This document shows positions 15,019 through 23,655 of a stretch of 64,000 bases of DNA, one piece after another. A program made the position numbers and the translations under genes. The DNA is from Sphingomonadaceae bacterium (GTDB lineage: Bacteria; Pseudomonadota; Alphaproteobacteria; Sphingomonadales; Sphingomonadaceae): contig JAECRT010000014.1 in the NCBI GenBank assembly GCA_016000085.1, positions 1-64,000 on the forward strand, in the 5' to 3' direction. Within the stretch, counting starts at the first letter, position 1; every line of letters starts with the position of its first letter. The notes beneath the pieces were generated by a model. It ran no database searches and had not been told where the DNA came from. It saw only the letters and a program-made list of their open reading frames with translations.

Positions 15019-17307
15019 ATGACCGACAGGAAAACCACGCCGTTATTGGGCCTATTGAACGGCTGCGCTTTACCGGTTCTGGCCTGTGCCGCCTTTGTCG
15101 CGCCCGCCAGCGCCCAGGATACCCCTGCCGCGCCGCAGATGGAAACCAGCCAGATTCAGGACATTGTCGTCACCGCACGACGCCGCGACGAGACGCTTCA
15201 GCAAACCCCGATTGCAATTACGGCCTTCTCACCGGACCAGCTTGAAAACAAGGCCGCGATCAACATCGGCGATCTTCAGGGTGCTGCCCCCAACGTCCTC
15301 ATCACCAACCAGAATAGCGGCGCGGCCGCCGCCAACGTGTCCATCCGTGGCCTGACCTTTGCCGACGTCGAAAAATCCTTCGAACCGACGGTCGGCGTCG
15401 TCGTGGATGGCGTGTTCATCGGCACCAACACGGGGCAATTTTTCGACTTTTTCGACATCAGCCAGATCGAAGTGCTGCGCGGGCCACAGGGCACCCTGTT
15501 CGGCCGCAACACGATCGGCGGCGTCATCAACATCCGTCGGACGCGCCCGACGGGCGAATTTGGCGGCAAGTTCGAAGTCAGCTACGGCAATTATGATTCA
15601 TGGGCCGGACGCGCAGTCGTCAACGTGCCGATCATCGACGGTGTGCTGGCCGCCAAGGCATTCTACTTCCACAACCAGAGCGATGGCTATTATCACAACG
15701 CCATCCGCAACAAGCGCGTGGGCAAGAGCAACAACGAGAATTTCGGCGCCAGCTTCCTGTTCACCCCGTCGAGCAATTTCGACGCACTGCTGACCCTGGA
15801 AAAGCAGGTGCAGGATTTCGAACCGGTCAATTCCAGCCTGTCCAACAGCAGCGAAGCCTTCTGCAACCAGGCGATCCTTGACGCAGTAATCGGAGCGCCC
15901 GGTCTGGTCGCCGCGGCGCCCGCCAACGAGTGCAACCGGAACACGACCAACGATCTCTACACCGTTTTTGGCAGCCCGACCCATTCCCACTATACCGCGC
16001 CTGCCGCAACATTGGAGATGAATCTGGACCTGGGCGGCGTCAAGCTGACGTCGATCACCGGCTATCGCAAATCGGATGAAAACCAGACGCAGGATTTCGA
16101 CTCGACCAGCGCCAATCTCTATTATGTCCGCCGCGTACAGGACTTCCGCCAGTTCAGTCAGGAACTGCGCGCAGCGGGGAAAATCAGCGATGGGTTCGAT
16201 TATGTCGTCGGCGCTTATTTCTACGATTCCAAATATCACCTGACACAGGAAACCACCTTTGCGACCTTCCCCGCGCCAACGCAGGTCGTGACGGGCACGT
16301 CGCAATCCTACGCCTTCTTCGGCGACTTCAACATGCAACTGATCGACAAGGTTCGCCTGTCCTTCGGTGGCCGCTGGACGCATGACAAAAAGACCAACGA
16401 GAATTTCGTCGCGCCCAATCAGTTCCCCAAGGCGGATTATTCGGGCAGCAAGTTCACGCCCAAGGTCGGGCTGGACTTTCGCCCCAATGACGACCTGATG
16501 CTCTATGCGTCATGGTCGCGCGGCTATCGTTCGGGCGGCCTGTCGGGTCGTGGCCAGACGCTGATTTCGTCCACCACCCCCTATGGCGCGGAGACGGTGG
16601 ATTCCTACGAAGTCGGCTTCAAAAGCGCCTTCCTGGACAAGCGCCTGTTGTTCAACGTCGCCGGTTTCTATTCCGATTACAGCGATCTTCAGCAGAATAC
16701 GACGATCCCCATCTCCGGCGGCATCGGCAACGAGACGGTCGTGACCAATGTCGGATCGGCGCGGATCAAGGGGATCGAGGCGGAATTGACGGCCAAGCCG
16801 GTTCCCGGCCTGACGCTCACCGCCTCGCTCGGGCTGTTGCGTTCGAAGTTCAAGAACTTCATCACGCAGGCGCCGGTCGGAGGAGTGCTGACGACCTTCG
16901 ATTATTCGGCCAATCACCTGATCTACAACCCGCGCGAAACCCTGTCGCTGACCGCCGACTATGCCGTGCCGCTCAGCTTCGGCGAAGCGAAATTCAACGT
17001 CAGCTATCGGAACATAGCGCCCTATGACCAGCAAATTTCGCTCGGGCCGACGACCACCAACAGCAGCGGCATCGTGATCGTGGGCGGCAATGATCCGCGC
17101 GTGCGCTCCGATCGGCAGGGGTTGCTCGACGCCAGCGCCACGCTGGAATTCGACCTCAATGGCCACAAGGCGCGGGTGACGGCCTATGGCCGCAACCTGG
17201 CCAACGATCGCGGCCCCAACGCGGCCCTGACCGTCGCGGGCCTCTTCTCCTTCTCGTCGGCGCGCGAACCGCGCACCTATGGTCTGCAACTGGGCTTCCA
17301 GTTCTAG
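15019..17307 (+). CDS. TonB-dependent outer-membrane receptor 2
   Basis: A 762-residue TonB-dependent receptor. A signal peptide ends at AAFVAPASAQ (about residue 33), followed by a TonB box-like IQDIVVTARRRDE. The plug domain contains SQIEVLRGPQGTLFGRNTIGGV, and the barrel ends in the aromatic strand YGLQLGFQF. ATG at 15019 has GGGAGAGAG upstream. It lacks an STN domain. It is monocistronic, with a strong terminator directly after it, and is divergent from the GMC oxidoreductase operon. It would import a hydrophobic pathway substrate; ligand unknown. Confidence 0.93.
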   Translation: MTDRKTTPLLGLLNGCALPVLACAAFVAPASAQDTPAAPQMETSQIQDIVVTARRRDETLQQTPIAITAFSPDQLENKAAINIGDLQGAAPNVLITNQNSGAAAANVSIRGLTFADVEKSFEPTVGVVVDGVFIGTNTGQFFDFFDISQIEVLRGPQGTLFGRNTIGGVINIRRTRPTGEFGGKFEVSYGNYDSWAGRAVVNVPIIDGVLAAKAFYFHNQSDGYYHNAIRNKRVGKSNNENFGASFLFTPSSNFDALLTLEKQVQDFEPVNSSLSNSSEAFCNQAILDAVIGAPGLVAAAPANECNRNTTNDLYTVFGSPTHSHYTAPAATLEMNLDLGGVKLTSITGYRKSDENQTQDFDSTSANLYYVRRVQDFRQFSQELRAAGKISDGFDYVVGAYFYDSKYHLTQETTFATFPAPTQVVTGTSQSYAFFGDFNMQLIDKVRLSFGGRWTHDKKTNENFVAPNQFPKADYSGSKFTPKVGLDFRPNDDLMLYASWSRGYRSGGLSGRGQTLISSTTPYGAETVDSYEVGFKSAFLDKRLLFNVAGFYSDYSDLQQNTTIPISGGIGNETVVTNVGSARIKGIEAELTAKPVPGLTLTASLGLLRSKFKNFITQAPVGGVLTTFDYSANHLIYNPRETLSLTADYAVPLSFGEAKFNVSYRNIAPYDQQISLGPTTTNSSGIVIVGGNDPRVRSDRQGLLDASATLEFDLNGHKARVTAYGRNLANDRGPNAALTVAGLFSFSSAREPRTYGLQLGFQF

Positions 17308-17330
17308 ACGATCCTCATCCCTCCCCCCTG

Positions 17331-17365
17331 AATGAGCGGTGCGCCAAACGCACCGCTCATTTTTT
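17331..17365. terminator. Strong bidirectional Rho-independent terminator
   Basis: AATGAGCGGTGCG and CGCACCGCTCATT form a perfect 13-bp stem with a CCAAA loop, followed by TTTTT. It ends TonB receptor 2 and overlaps the stop codon of the convergent ABM gene, so it probably serves both. Confidence 0.9.
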
Positions 17366-17729
17366 ATGCGCCTTGGCCGTCGATCCGCACGCCAAAGATG
17401 GTGGCACGCGGGAAACCCTCTGCCGTATAAACAGGCTCAACCTCGTCCGCGCGGTATAGCTTGACGTCGAAGCCGGTCATAGGGAAGGTTTCCAGATGCG
17501 CGCGCATCGCCTGATAGGACGGATCGCGGAAATGCGCGCCCAGATCGGTTTCGCTTTCCCATTCCTCGAACACATGCAGCACGCCCGGCTCCAACGGATC
17601 GACCGACCAATCATAGCTGACGCAGCCCTTTTCCTGCCGACTGGCAAGGATATGCTCGCGCCCGCCGGTTATGATCCCGGCACAGATGTCGCCTTCAAAT
17701 TCGATCCTTCCGGCAATCAATATGCGCAT
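17364..17729 (-). CDS. Antibiotic biosynthesis monooxygenase (ABM) domain protein
   Basis: A 121-residue protein starting MRILIAGRIEFEGDICAG. The ORF track extends it to 17840, but ATG at 17729 has GAGGAG at good distance and matches the family start. The core (SRQEKGCVSYDWSVDPLEPGVLHVFEEWESETDLGAHF) is the ABM dimeric alpha-beta barrel, often a quinol monooxygenase or peroxide-dependent oxidase without cofactor. It is divergent from a TetR gene. The longer ORF's N-terminus has no family features. Function beyond the fold is not determined. Confidence 0.82.
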   Translation of the reverse strand: MRILIAGRIEFEGDICAGIITGGREHILASRQEKGCVSYDWSVDPLEPGVLHVFEEWESETDLGAHFRDPSYQAMRAHLETFPMTGFDVKLYRADEVEPVYTAEGFPRATIFGVRIDGQGA

Positions 17730-17857
17730 CGTCTTCTCCTCTTTCCAAGAAGGCGGAAGAGAACGGATTGCGGGCATGCAAGCATCTGGTGGAAAGCATA
17801 GTCTGAAGGCGGACGTCAGGAAACACAGGGATGCCGGCACAATTGCTAGACCGTGCG

Positions 17858-17879
17858 AAACCCGCCTATAATGGGGTTT
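17858..17879. promoter_or_regulatory. Inverted repeat upstream of TetR regulator 2
   Basis: AAACCC-N10-GGGTTT lies 21 bp before the preferred TetR start at 17900, in the divergent region shared with the ABM gene. It is a plausible autoregulatory operator; the six-base arms make chance occurrence possible. Confidence 0.35.
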
Positions 17880-17899
17880 GCATACCGGAAGACTATCAC

Positions 17900-18484
17900 A
17901 TGCCTGCCCCCGTCGATCATGAGGCCCGCCGCCGCCATATCGCGGAAATCGCCGCCGATCTGATTGCGCAGGGCGGCATGGAAAATGCGACGATCCGCAG
18001 CGTGGCCGCCGCTGCGGGCTACAGCACCGCGATCGTCACTCATTATTTCGCGCATAAGCGCGAATTGCTGTTCTGGGCCTATCGCGCGGCGGCTCACTCC
18101 ACCCAGCGTCGCTTCGATGCGGCACAGGCCGCCGATCCCGATGATCTGTTCGCGGCCCTACAGGCATTCCTGCCCGATACACCGGAAGGCGTCCGAGCGT
18201 GGCGGGTCTATTTCGCCTTCTGGAGCGCGACGATCAGCGACCCGGAAATGGCCGCCGAACAACAATGGTGGCAGGCCAACGCCCTGTCCATCATCGGCGC
18301 CGTCGCCATCCGCCAGCATGGCGCGATCGCGCAACCGGATCACGTCGCCCGCATGCTGCTGACCACGGTACAGGGCATCGCAACGCAGGCTGCGTTGGAT
18401 CAGGCCCATTGGAGCGCGCAACGACAGCACAGGCTGCTGGAGCTTCAGGTCGCCGCCATCCTGCGCCATGCAAACGAGCCGTAG
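17900..18484 (+). CDS. TetR/AcrR family regulator 2 (BetI-like)
   Basis: A 194-residue TetR protein from ATG at 17900 (the track's 17831 start adds 23 residues with no family match). The HTH is RRRHIAEIAADLIAQGGMENATIRSVAAAAGYSTAIVTHYFAHKRELL. The C-terminal domain (RAWRVYFAFWSATISDPEMAAEQQWW) resembles BetI-type ligand domains. It is divergent from the ABM gene and lies 94 bp upstream of the SDR-SnoaL-SnoaL-reductase operon on the same strand, so either may be its target. Confidence 0.88.
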   Translation: MPAPVDHEARRRHIAEIAADLIAQGGMENATIRSVAAAAGYSTAIVTHYFAHKRELLFWAYRAAAHSTQRRFDAAQAADPDDLFAALQAFLPDTPEGVRAWRVYFAFWSATISDPEMAAEQQWWQANALSIIGAVAIRQHGAIAQPDHVARMLLTTVQGIATQAALDQAHWSAQRQHRLLELQVAAILRHANEP

Positions 18485-18578
18485 GCCAGCCTTACCTGCT
18501 TTAAGTGATAGTCGGGATCAGCCCGCCCATGCTCTAGCCTTTCCGGCGGACAGAACAAGTACCGGAGAGAAACGCGAC

Positions 18579-19325
18579 ATGGGCAGAGTAGCGGGCAAGG
18601 TCGCCCTCATAACCGGCGGCGCGTCAGGGCTGGGCGCGGCGGACGCCCGCCTGCTGGCGGCACAGGGTGCGCAGGTCGTCATTACCGATGTTCAGGAAGC
18701 GCTCGGCCAGGAAACGGCTGCAACCATTCCCGGCGCGCTGTTCCTGAAGCATGACGTCCGCAACGAAGCCCAATGGCAGGATGTGATCGCGCGGACGATC
18801 GCCCATTTCGGCAAGCTGGATGTGCTGGTCAACAATGCTGGCCTCGTCCGCTTCGGCACGATCGAAGAGTCCACGCTGGCGGATTTCCGTTTCCAGATCG
18901 ACGTGATGCTGGATGGCTGCTTCCTGGGCTGCAAGTCGGCCATCCCTTTCATGACCAAGACTGGTGGCGGATCTATCATTAACGTGGCCTCCGTAGCCGC
19001 GCTGAAAGGGATCAGCACGATACCAGCCTATTCCGCAGCGAAAGCGGGCATCATCGCCATGACCCGCAGCGTCGCCGTCCATTGCCAGGAGCAGGGCTAT
19101 CGCATCCGCGTGAACGCGATCGCGCCGGGCGCGCATGACACACCGATGACGCAGCAGGCGCTGGCGCAACTGCCCGCCGACGCCGCCGGCCTCGATCAGG
19201 TGAACGCGCAGGGCCAGGGCCAGCCCGAGGATGTCGCCAATCTCGTCCTGTTCCTCGCCTCCGAAGAATCGCGCCAGATCACCGGCACCCACATCGTCAT
19301 CGACAATGGGGAAACGATGGCGTGA
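18579..19325 (+). CDS. Short-chain dehydrogenase/reductase 1
   Basis: A 248-residue classical SDR. It has the nucleotide-binding GGASGLGAADARLL motif, the NNAG motif (LDVLVNNAGLV), catalytic Ser before the tyrosine and Tyr-X3-Lys (AYSAAKAG), and the usual C-terminal TGTHIVIDNGE. It would oxidise a secondary alcohol or reduce a ketone with NAD(P); the sequence resembles the 3-alpha/20-beta-hydroxysteroid dehydrogenase type, which is a loose guide only. ATG at 18579 with GGAGAG upstream is preferred over the track's 18468. The stop overlaps the GTG of the next gene (GTGA). Confidence 0.9.
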   Translation: MGRVAGKVALITGGASGLGAADARLLAAQGAQVVITDVQEALGQETAATIPGALFLKHDVRNEAQWQDVIARTIAHFGKLDVLVNNAGLVRFGTIEESTLADFRFQIDVMLDGCFLGCKSAIPFMTKTGGGSIINVASVAALKGISTIPAYSAAKAGIIAMTRSVAVHCQEQGYRIRVNAIAPGAHDTPMTQQALAQLPADAAGLDQVNAQGQGQPEDVANLVLFLASEESRQITGTHIVIDNGETMA

Positions 19326-19885
19326 GCGACAGGCCAGACCCTTCCGGCGGCGACCCCCATTCCACCGCTACCGACAAGGCGATCGATGCTGTCCTTTCAC
19401 GCCAGCAGATCGCCGACCTGACGATGGCCTATTGCCGTGGCGTGGACCGCGCAGACGAAGCTTTGTTGAAAAGCATCTTCCATGACGACAGCGTCGTCGT
19501 GAGCGGCGCGTTCAACGGCAATGGCCAGCAATTCGCGACCGAAATCTGCGGTATTGTTAGAGCGGTGTTCGATCAGACCTTTCATTCGATCGCAAATCAA
19601 TGGATCGAAGTGACCGGCGATACCGCCGTTGGCGAAACCTATGTCATCGCCGTCTCGTCCATGACGGACCTGGAAATGGGCAAGTCGGAAATGCTGTCCG
19701 GTGGGCGCTATCTGGATCGCTTCAGTCGGCGCGAAGGCGTGTGGAAATTTGCCGCGCGCACTTTCGTCAGCGACTGGAGCCGCGTCGACAAAACCAGTTG
19801 CGACATGAATGGCGGTCCGGGCGCGTCGTCTGATTTACAGGGCAAGCAAGGCCCCGATGATCCCGTCTATGCCATGTGGAACTAG
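19322..19885 (+). CDS. SnoaL-like (NTF2-fold) protein 1
   Basis: A 187-residue protein of the SnoaL/NTF2-like alpha+beta barrel family (SRQQIADLTMAYCRGVDRADEALLKSIFHDDS, then a barrel ending EGVWKFAARTFVSDW). Family members act as dehydratases, isomerases or cyclases without a cofactor. It starts at GTG overlapping the SDR stop, so translation is coupled. Strikingly, most of it matches the second half of the fused protein at 52948-54048 (RQQIADLTMAYCRGVDRADE and FHSIANQWIEVTGDTAVGET shared), so the two derive from one recent ancestor. Probably acts on the product of the adjacent SDR. Confidence 0.85.
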   Translation: MSDRPDPSGGDPHSTATDKAIDAVLSRQQIADLTMAYCRGVDRADEALLKSIFHDDSVVVSGAFNGNGQQFATEICGIVRAVFDQTFHSIANQWIEVTGDTAVGETYVIAVSSMTDLEMGKSEMLSGGRYLDRFSRREGVWKFAARTFVSDWSRVDKTSCDMNGGPGASSDLQGKQGPDDPVYAMWN

Positions 19886-19894
19886 GATGCAGAA

Positions 19895-20449
19895 ATGACA
19901 GGAAGTGAACCGATGAACCTGGAAGCCGAAATCCGTGATCTGGCCGCCCGTCGTGACATTCACAAGGCGATCTTCGCTTACATGCGTGGTCAGGATCGAC
20001 TGGACCATGACTTGCAGATGACCGCCTTTCATACCGATTCCGACGTCGATTGCGGCCTGCTGCGCGGGGGACCAAAGGCCTATACTGACTTTGCCCAGGC
20101 TTTCCTTGCCGGGATGGGCGGCAGCCAGCATCTGGTCGGCCAGATCGACCTGGAGGTTGATGCAGAGGCAGGCACCGGCAGCGGCGAGGTCTATTTTTTC
20201 GCCTGGCACCGTCAGTTCGAGGATGGCGAGGAATTCGACCTGTTCATGGCTGGCCGGTATATCGACGAATATACGTATAAGGACGGGAAATGGGCGATCC
20301 AGCGCCGTCGCGAACTGATCGACTGGGCGCGCAAGGATGCGCCGAGCGACGCCTTCATGGCGGGTATGCCGCTCATTCATCTGCCGGGCCGCAACGGCGC
20401 GGATTTCAGCCAGACGCTCGACTGGGCGTCGGGCACATCGGGACGCTGA
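19895..20449 (+). CDS. SnoaL-like (NTF2-fold) protein 2
   Basis: A 184-residue SnoaL/NTF2-type protein. The N-terminal helices read EIRDLAARRDIHKAIFAYMRGQDRLDHDLQMTAFHTDS, followed by beta-strands with YFFAWHRQF and WAIQRRRELIDWAR. It starts 9 bp after SnoaL 1 with AGGA upstream of the ATG. It is clearly distinct in sequence from SnoaL 1, so the two may form a heteromer or catalyse separate steps. Cofactor-free isomerase, dehydratase or hydrolase activity is typical of the fold; the substrate is unknown. Confidence 0.82.
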   Translation: MTGSEPMNLEAEIRDLAARRDIHKAIFAYMRGQDRLDHDLQMTAFHTDSDVDCGLLRGGPKAYTDFAQAFLAGMGGSQHLVGQIDLEVDAEAGTGSGEVYFFAWHRQFEDGEEFDLFMAGRYIDEYTYKDGKWAIQRRRELIDWARKDAPSDAFMAGMPLIHLPGRNGADFSQTLDWASGTSGR

Positions 20450-20454
20450 CAGAC

Positions 20455-21465
20455 ATGCCCATCAACCGCCGTTTCCTCCTCACCGCACGCCCCGACGGCA
20501 TGATCAGACCGGACGATTTCACGCTCGTCGACGAACCCGTCCCCGCCATCGGTCCCGACCAGATACTCGTCCGCAATCATTATGCCTCGCTCGACCCGGC
20601 CATTCGCGGCTGGCTGGACGACGTGCCCAGCTACCTGCCGCCCGTCGCGCTGGGTGATGCGGTGCGTGCCACTACGGTCGGCGTGGTCGAAGCCAGCAAT
20701 CTGGAGGGCTTTGCGCCTGGCGACTGGGTCATGGGCCTCAACAAGATCGAGCATTATTCGGTCGCGCAAAAGGGTGGTTTCACCAGCCCGATCGACGCCA
20801 CCCTCGTCCCGTCCGTCACCAACTATCTGTCCGTGATGGGCGCCGTTGGTCTGACCGCCTATTTCGGGGTGAACGACATATTGAAGCCCCAATCCGGCGA
20901 AACCTTCCTGATCAGCGGCGCGGCAGGCGCGGTCGGATCACTGGCGGGGCAATTGGGCAGGCTGGCCGGTGCGCGGGTCGTCGGCATTGCTGGAGGACCG
21001 GAAAAATGCCGCCGTCTGATCGAGGATTATGGTTTTGACGCGGCGGTCGATTATCGCGGCAAAGATGCCGAGGCGCTCGCCGCCGCGATCGGCAAAGCCT
21101 GCCCGGACGGTATCGATCTGGTGTTCGAGAATGTCGGCGGTATCGGCCTCGACGCGACGCTGGATCATATCAATGCCCATGCCCGGATCGGCCTGTGCGG
21201 CCTGATCTCCGAATATAATGGCGCGCCCTATGGCACGCGCAACCTGTGGAAGCTGATCGCACGCATGGCCACCATCCGCGGCTTCCTGATCAGCGAATTT
21301 CTCGACCGCTTCAACGAGGGCGGCATGGCGATGGCCAAGCTGGTCGGCGAAGGCAAGCTGCGCTTCGACGAGCATATCGACGAGGGGATCGACAATGCCT
21401 TCCCGGCCTTCCTTCGCCTGTTCGAGGGCAGCAATCAGGGCAAGATGATATTGAAACTGGTGTAA
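20455..21465 (+). CDS. Zinc-independent medium-chain NADP-dependent oxidoreductase 1 (PTGR/CurA-like)
   Basis: A 336-residue medium-chain reductase of the prostaglandin reductase/leukotriene B4 dehydrogenase group, which reduces alpha,beta-unsaturated ketones or acids with NADPH. The signature RGWLDDVPSYLPPV, the Rossmann motif SGAAGAVGSLAGQLGRLAGA and the NVGG segment are present; zinc-ligand cysteines are absent. ATG at 20455 follows the SnoaL 2 stop by 5 bp; the track's 20290 start overlaps the previous gene. It ends the SDR-SnoaL-SnoaL-reductase operon and converges with a paralogue at 21469 with a gap of only 3 bp. Confidence 0.9.
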   Translation: MPINRRFLLTARPDGMIRPDDFTLVDEPVPAIGPDQILVRNHYASLDPAIRGWLDDVPSYLPPVALGDAVRATTVGVVEASNLEGFAPGDWVMGLNKIEHYSVAQKGGFTSPIDATLVPSVTNYLSVMGAVGLTAYFGVNDILKPQSGETFLISGAAGAVGSLAGQLGRLAGARVVGIAGGPEKCRRLIEDYGFDAAVDYRGKDAEALAAAIGKACPDGIDLVFENVGGIGLDATLDHINAHARIGLCGLISEYNGAPYGTRNLWKLIARMATIRGFLISEFLDRFNEGGMAMAKLVGEGKLRFDEHIDEGIDNAFPAFLRLFEGSNQGKMILKLV

Positions 21466-21468
21466 TCG

Positions 21469-22458
21469 CTACAATCGTAGTACTTGCTTCCCCCGGTTCG
21501 CGCCCGTGAACAGACGCGCCAGCGCCGCCGGGGCATTTTCCAGACCTTCCACCACGTCCATCTGCCATTTGATCCGGCCTGCCAATGCCAGCGCAGCGAG
21601 CCGTGCGCGTATCGCAGGCCATTCAGCTTCATGGTCCAGCACGATGAACCCGCCCATCGTTGCGCGGCGCAGGATCAGGTTGAAATAATTGGCAGGTCCG
21701 GCGATCTTGCCCCCTTGCTCATAGCGGCTGATACCCCCGCACAGCACGACCCGCGCACCGATCGCCAGCCGCGCCAGCATCGCGTCCAGCACATCGCCCC
21801 CGACATTGTCATAGATGACATCGATGCCCTTGGGCGCCAGCGCCTTCAACTGCCCGGATATATCGCCCGCCTTATAGTCGATCGCCGCATCGAACCCGGC
21901 TTCTTCGACCAGCCAGGCGCATTTTTCCGCGCCACCGGCAATGCCGATCACCTGGCATCCTGCGATCTTCGCCAACTGCCCCGCCACCGATCCGGTAGCC
22001 CCCGCCGCACCCGACACCACGACCGTATCGCCCGCCACCGGACGCCCGATCCGATGCAGGCCGACCCAGGCGGTCAGCCCCGGTATGCCCAGCAACCCCA
22101 GCATGGCCTCCGGCGGCAAATCGGCATGGCACAGGTCAAAGCCCGCCCCGTCGCTCACCAGCGCCTCGGTCCAGCCGGTCATGCCGGTGACCATCGCACC
22201 AACCGGAAACTTGCCGCCCTCACTCGCGATCACCTCCGCCACGCCCATGCCGCGCATGACGTCGCCCATCTCGATCGGCGCGACATAGCCGCCGAAATTC
22301 TCCATCCATCCCTTCTGCGCCGGTTCAAAACCCAGCCATCGTGTCGCCAGCAGCATCTGGCCGGGACCGGGCGCTGGCATTGGCACATCGACCATCGCGA
22401 AATCGGTGGCCGCAACCGGCCGACCGATCGGGCGATCGGCAAGGACAAGCTGGCGCAT
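21469..22458 (-). CDS. Medium-chain NADP-dependent oxidoreductase 2 (PTGR/CurA-like)
   Basis: A 329-residue zinc-free medium-chain reductase, paralogous to the convergent gene at 20455. It shows VSGAAGATGSVAGQLAKIAGC, the nucleotide-binding IGIAGGAEKCAWLV and the NVGG motif. The start at 22458 overlaps the stop of the acyl-CoA dehydrogenase gene (ATGA); the track's longer start would overlap it further. It is the last gene of the Rieske-kinase-dehydrogenase-reductase operon, so it may reduce an enone or enoyl product of that series. Confidence 0.9.
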   Translation of the reverse strand: MRQLVLADRPIGRPVAATDFAMVDVPMPAPGPGQMLLATRWLGFEPAQKGWMENFGGYVAPIEMGDVMRGMGVAEVIASEGGKFPVGAMVTGMTGWTEALVSDGAGFDLCHADLPPEAMLGLLGIPGLTAWVGLHRIGRPVAGDTVVVSGAAGATGSVAGQLAKIAGCQVIGIAGGAEKCAWLVEEAGFDAAIDYKAGDISGQLKALAPKGIDVIYDNVGGDVLDAMLARLAIGARVVLCGGISRYEQGGKIAGPANYFNLILRRATMGGFIVLDHEAEWPAIRARLAALALAGRIKWQMDVVEGLENAPAALARLFTGANRGKQVLRL

Positions 22459-23648
22459 CAGTGCCCCGCGTTGGCGCGTTTGATCTTCTTGGCGAGGCTC
22501 CATTTATGCACCTCAGTCGGGCCGTCATAGATACGGAAGGCGCGAATTTCGCGGAACACCTGCTCGACCATCGTATCCTGCGTGACGCCGGTGCCACCCA
22601 TCACCTGAATGCAGCGGTCAGCGACCCGGAACAGCGCTTCGGACACGGCAACCTTCGCCATGGAACTCTCCGTCGTGCCAAGCTGGCCGCTGTCCAGCAC
22701 ATCGGCGCACCAGTCGATGATGAGTTCGCATTGCTTTAGGTCGATCAGATTGTCCGCCAGCGGGAACCCCACGCCTTCATGGTCGATCAGCGGCTTGCCG
22801 AATGCCTTGCGCTTGCACGCATAGGCCGACGCAATTTCCTGCGCGCGAATGCACGCGCCCAACCAGCGCATGCAATGGGTCAGCCGCGCGGGGCTCAGGC
22901 GGATTTGCGCATAGTCGAATCCCTGGTGCAATTCCCCCAGCACCTGATCGGCGGACACACGCAGATTGTCGATCGCGATCACCGAATGCCCGCCGGGCAT
23001 CGATCCGTCCAGCGTGTCCATCACCCGCTCGATACGGATCGCCGGATCGGGCAGGTCGACCAGAAACATCGTCGCCGCCATCTTCTCCGCCGTGCCGCTA
23101 TTGGCCATGATGATGCCGACCTTGGCGCCCTTGGCCCCGGTGATGAACGCCTTGCGGCCGTTGATGACCCAATGGTCGCCATCCTGCACGGCGGTCGTCT
23201 TCATCATCGACGGGTCGGCGCCTGCGCCGTCATCCTCCGCCGGTTCGGTCATGAAGAAGGCGGAGCGCGCCTCGCCCCGGTGCATGGGGCTAAGAAAATG
23301 ATCCTTCTGCGCCTGCGTGCCGACCTTGCCGATCAGGTACATATTCCCCTCGTCCGGCGCGGCAGTGTTAAGCGCCGTGGGGCCAAGGATGGACAGTCCC
23401 GATTTCTTGAGCACGAGCGCGGTTTCGCGATGGGTCAAATGCCCGCCTTCGGGCAGGACATGCGGCGTCATCAGCCCGGCCGCGCGTGCCTTTTCGCGCA
23501 TCTCCGCGACCAGTTCCTCCGTAGGGCCATGCGCGTCCTGACGCGGGTCTTTCTCATAGGGGATGATCGTTTCCCGCACGAAGGCCTCGACCCGCGCGGC
23601 AAGATCGGCCGCGCGCTGTGTCGGCGCGGGATGGGGAGCGGTAATCAT
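22458..23648 (-). CDS. Acyl-CoA dehydrogenase, ACAD10/ACAD11-like
   Basis: A 396-residue acyl-CoA dehydrogenase-fold flavoprotein. ATG at 23648 is chosen over the track's 23876 because residues before it match no family. The middle has the FAD/substrate region SAFFMTEPAEDDGAGADP and the C-terminus reads YDGPTEVHKWSLAKK, where Asp stands in the place of the usual catalytic Glu, as in ACAD10/ACAD11 (DGPDEVH). In animals that type is fused to a kinase domain and handles 4-hydroxyacyl-CoA by phosphorylation and elimination. Here a separate APH-like kinase gene lies 8 bp upstream, so the two probably perform the same two-step dehydration (inference from family and linkage). Confidence 0.92.
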   Translation of the reverse strand: MITAPHPAPTQRAADLAARVEAFVRETIIPYEKDPRQDAHGPTEELVAEMREKARAAGLMTPHVLPEGGHLTHRETALVLKKSGLSILGPTALNTAAPDEGNMYLIGKVGTQAQKDHFLSPMHRGEARSAFFMTEPAEDDGAGADPSMMKTTAVQDGDHWVINGRKAFITGAKGAKVGIIMANSGTAEKMAATMFLVDLPDPAIRIERVMDTLDGSMPGGHSVIAIDNLRVSADQVLGELHQGFDYAQIRLSPARLTHCMRWLGACIRAQEIASAYACKRKAFGKPLIDHEGVGFPLADNLIDLKQCELIIDWCADVLDSGQLGTTESSMAKVAVSEALFRVADRCIQVMGGTGVTQDTMVEQVFREIRAFRIYDGPTEVHKWSLAKKIKRANAGH

Positions 23649-23655
23649 GGAAATA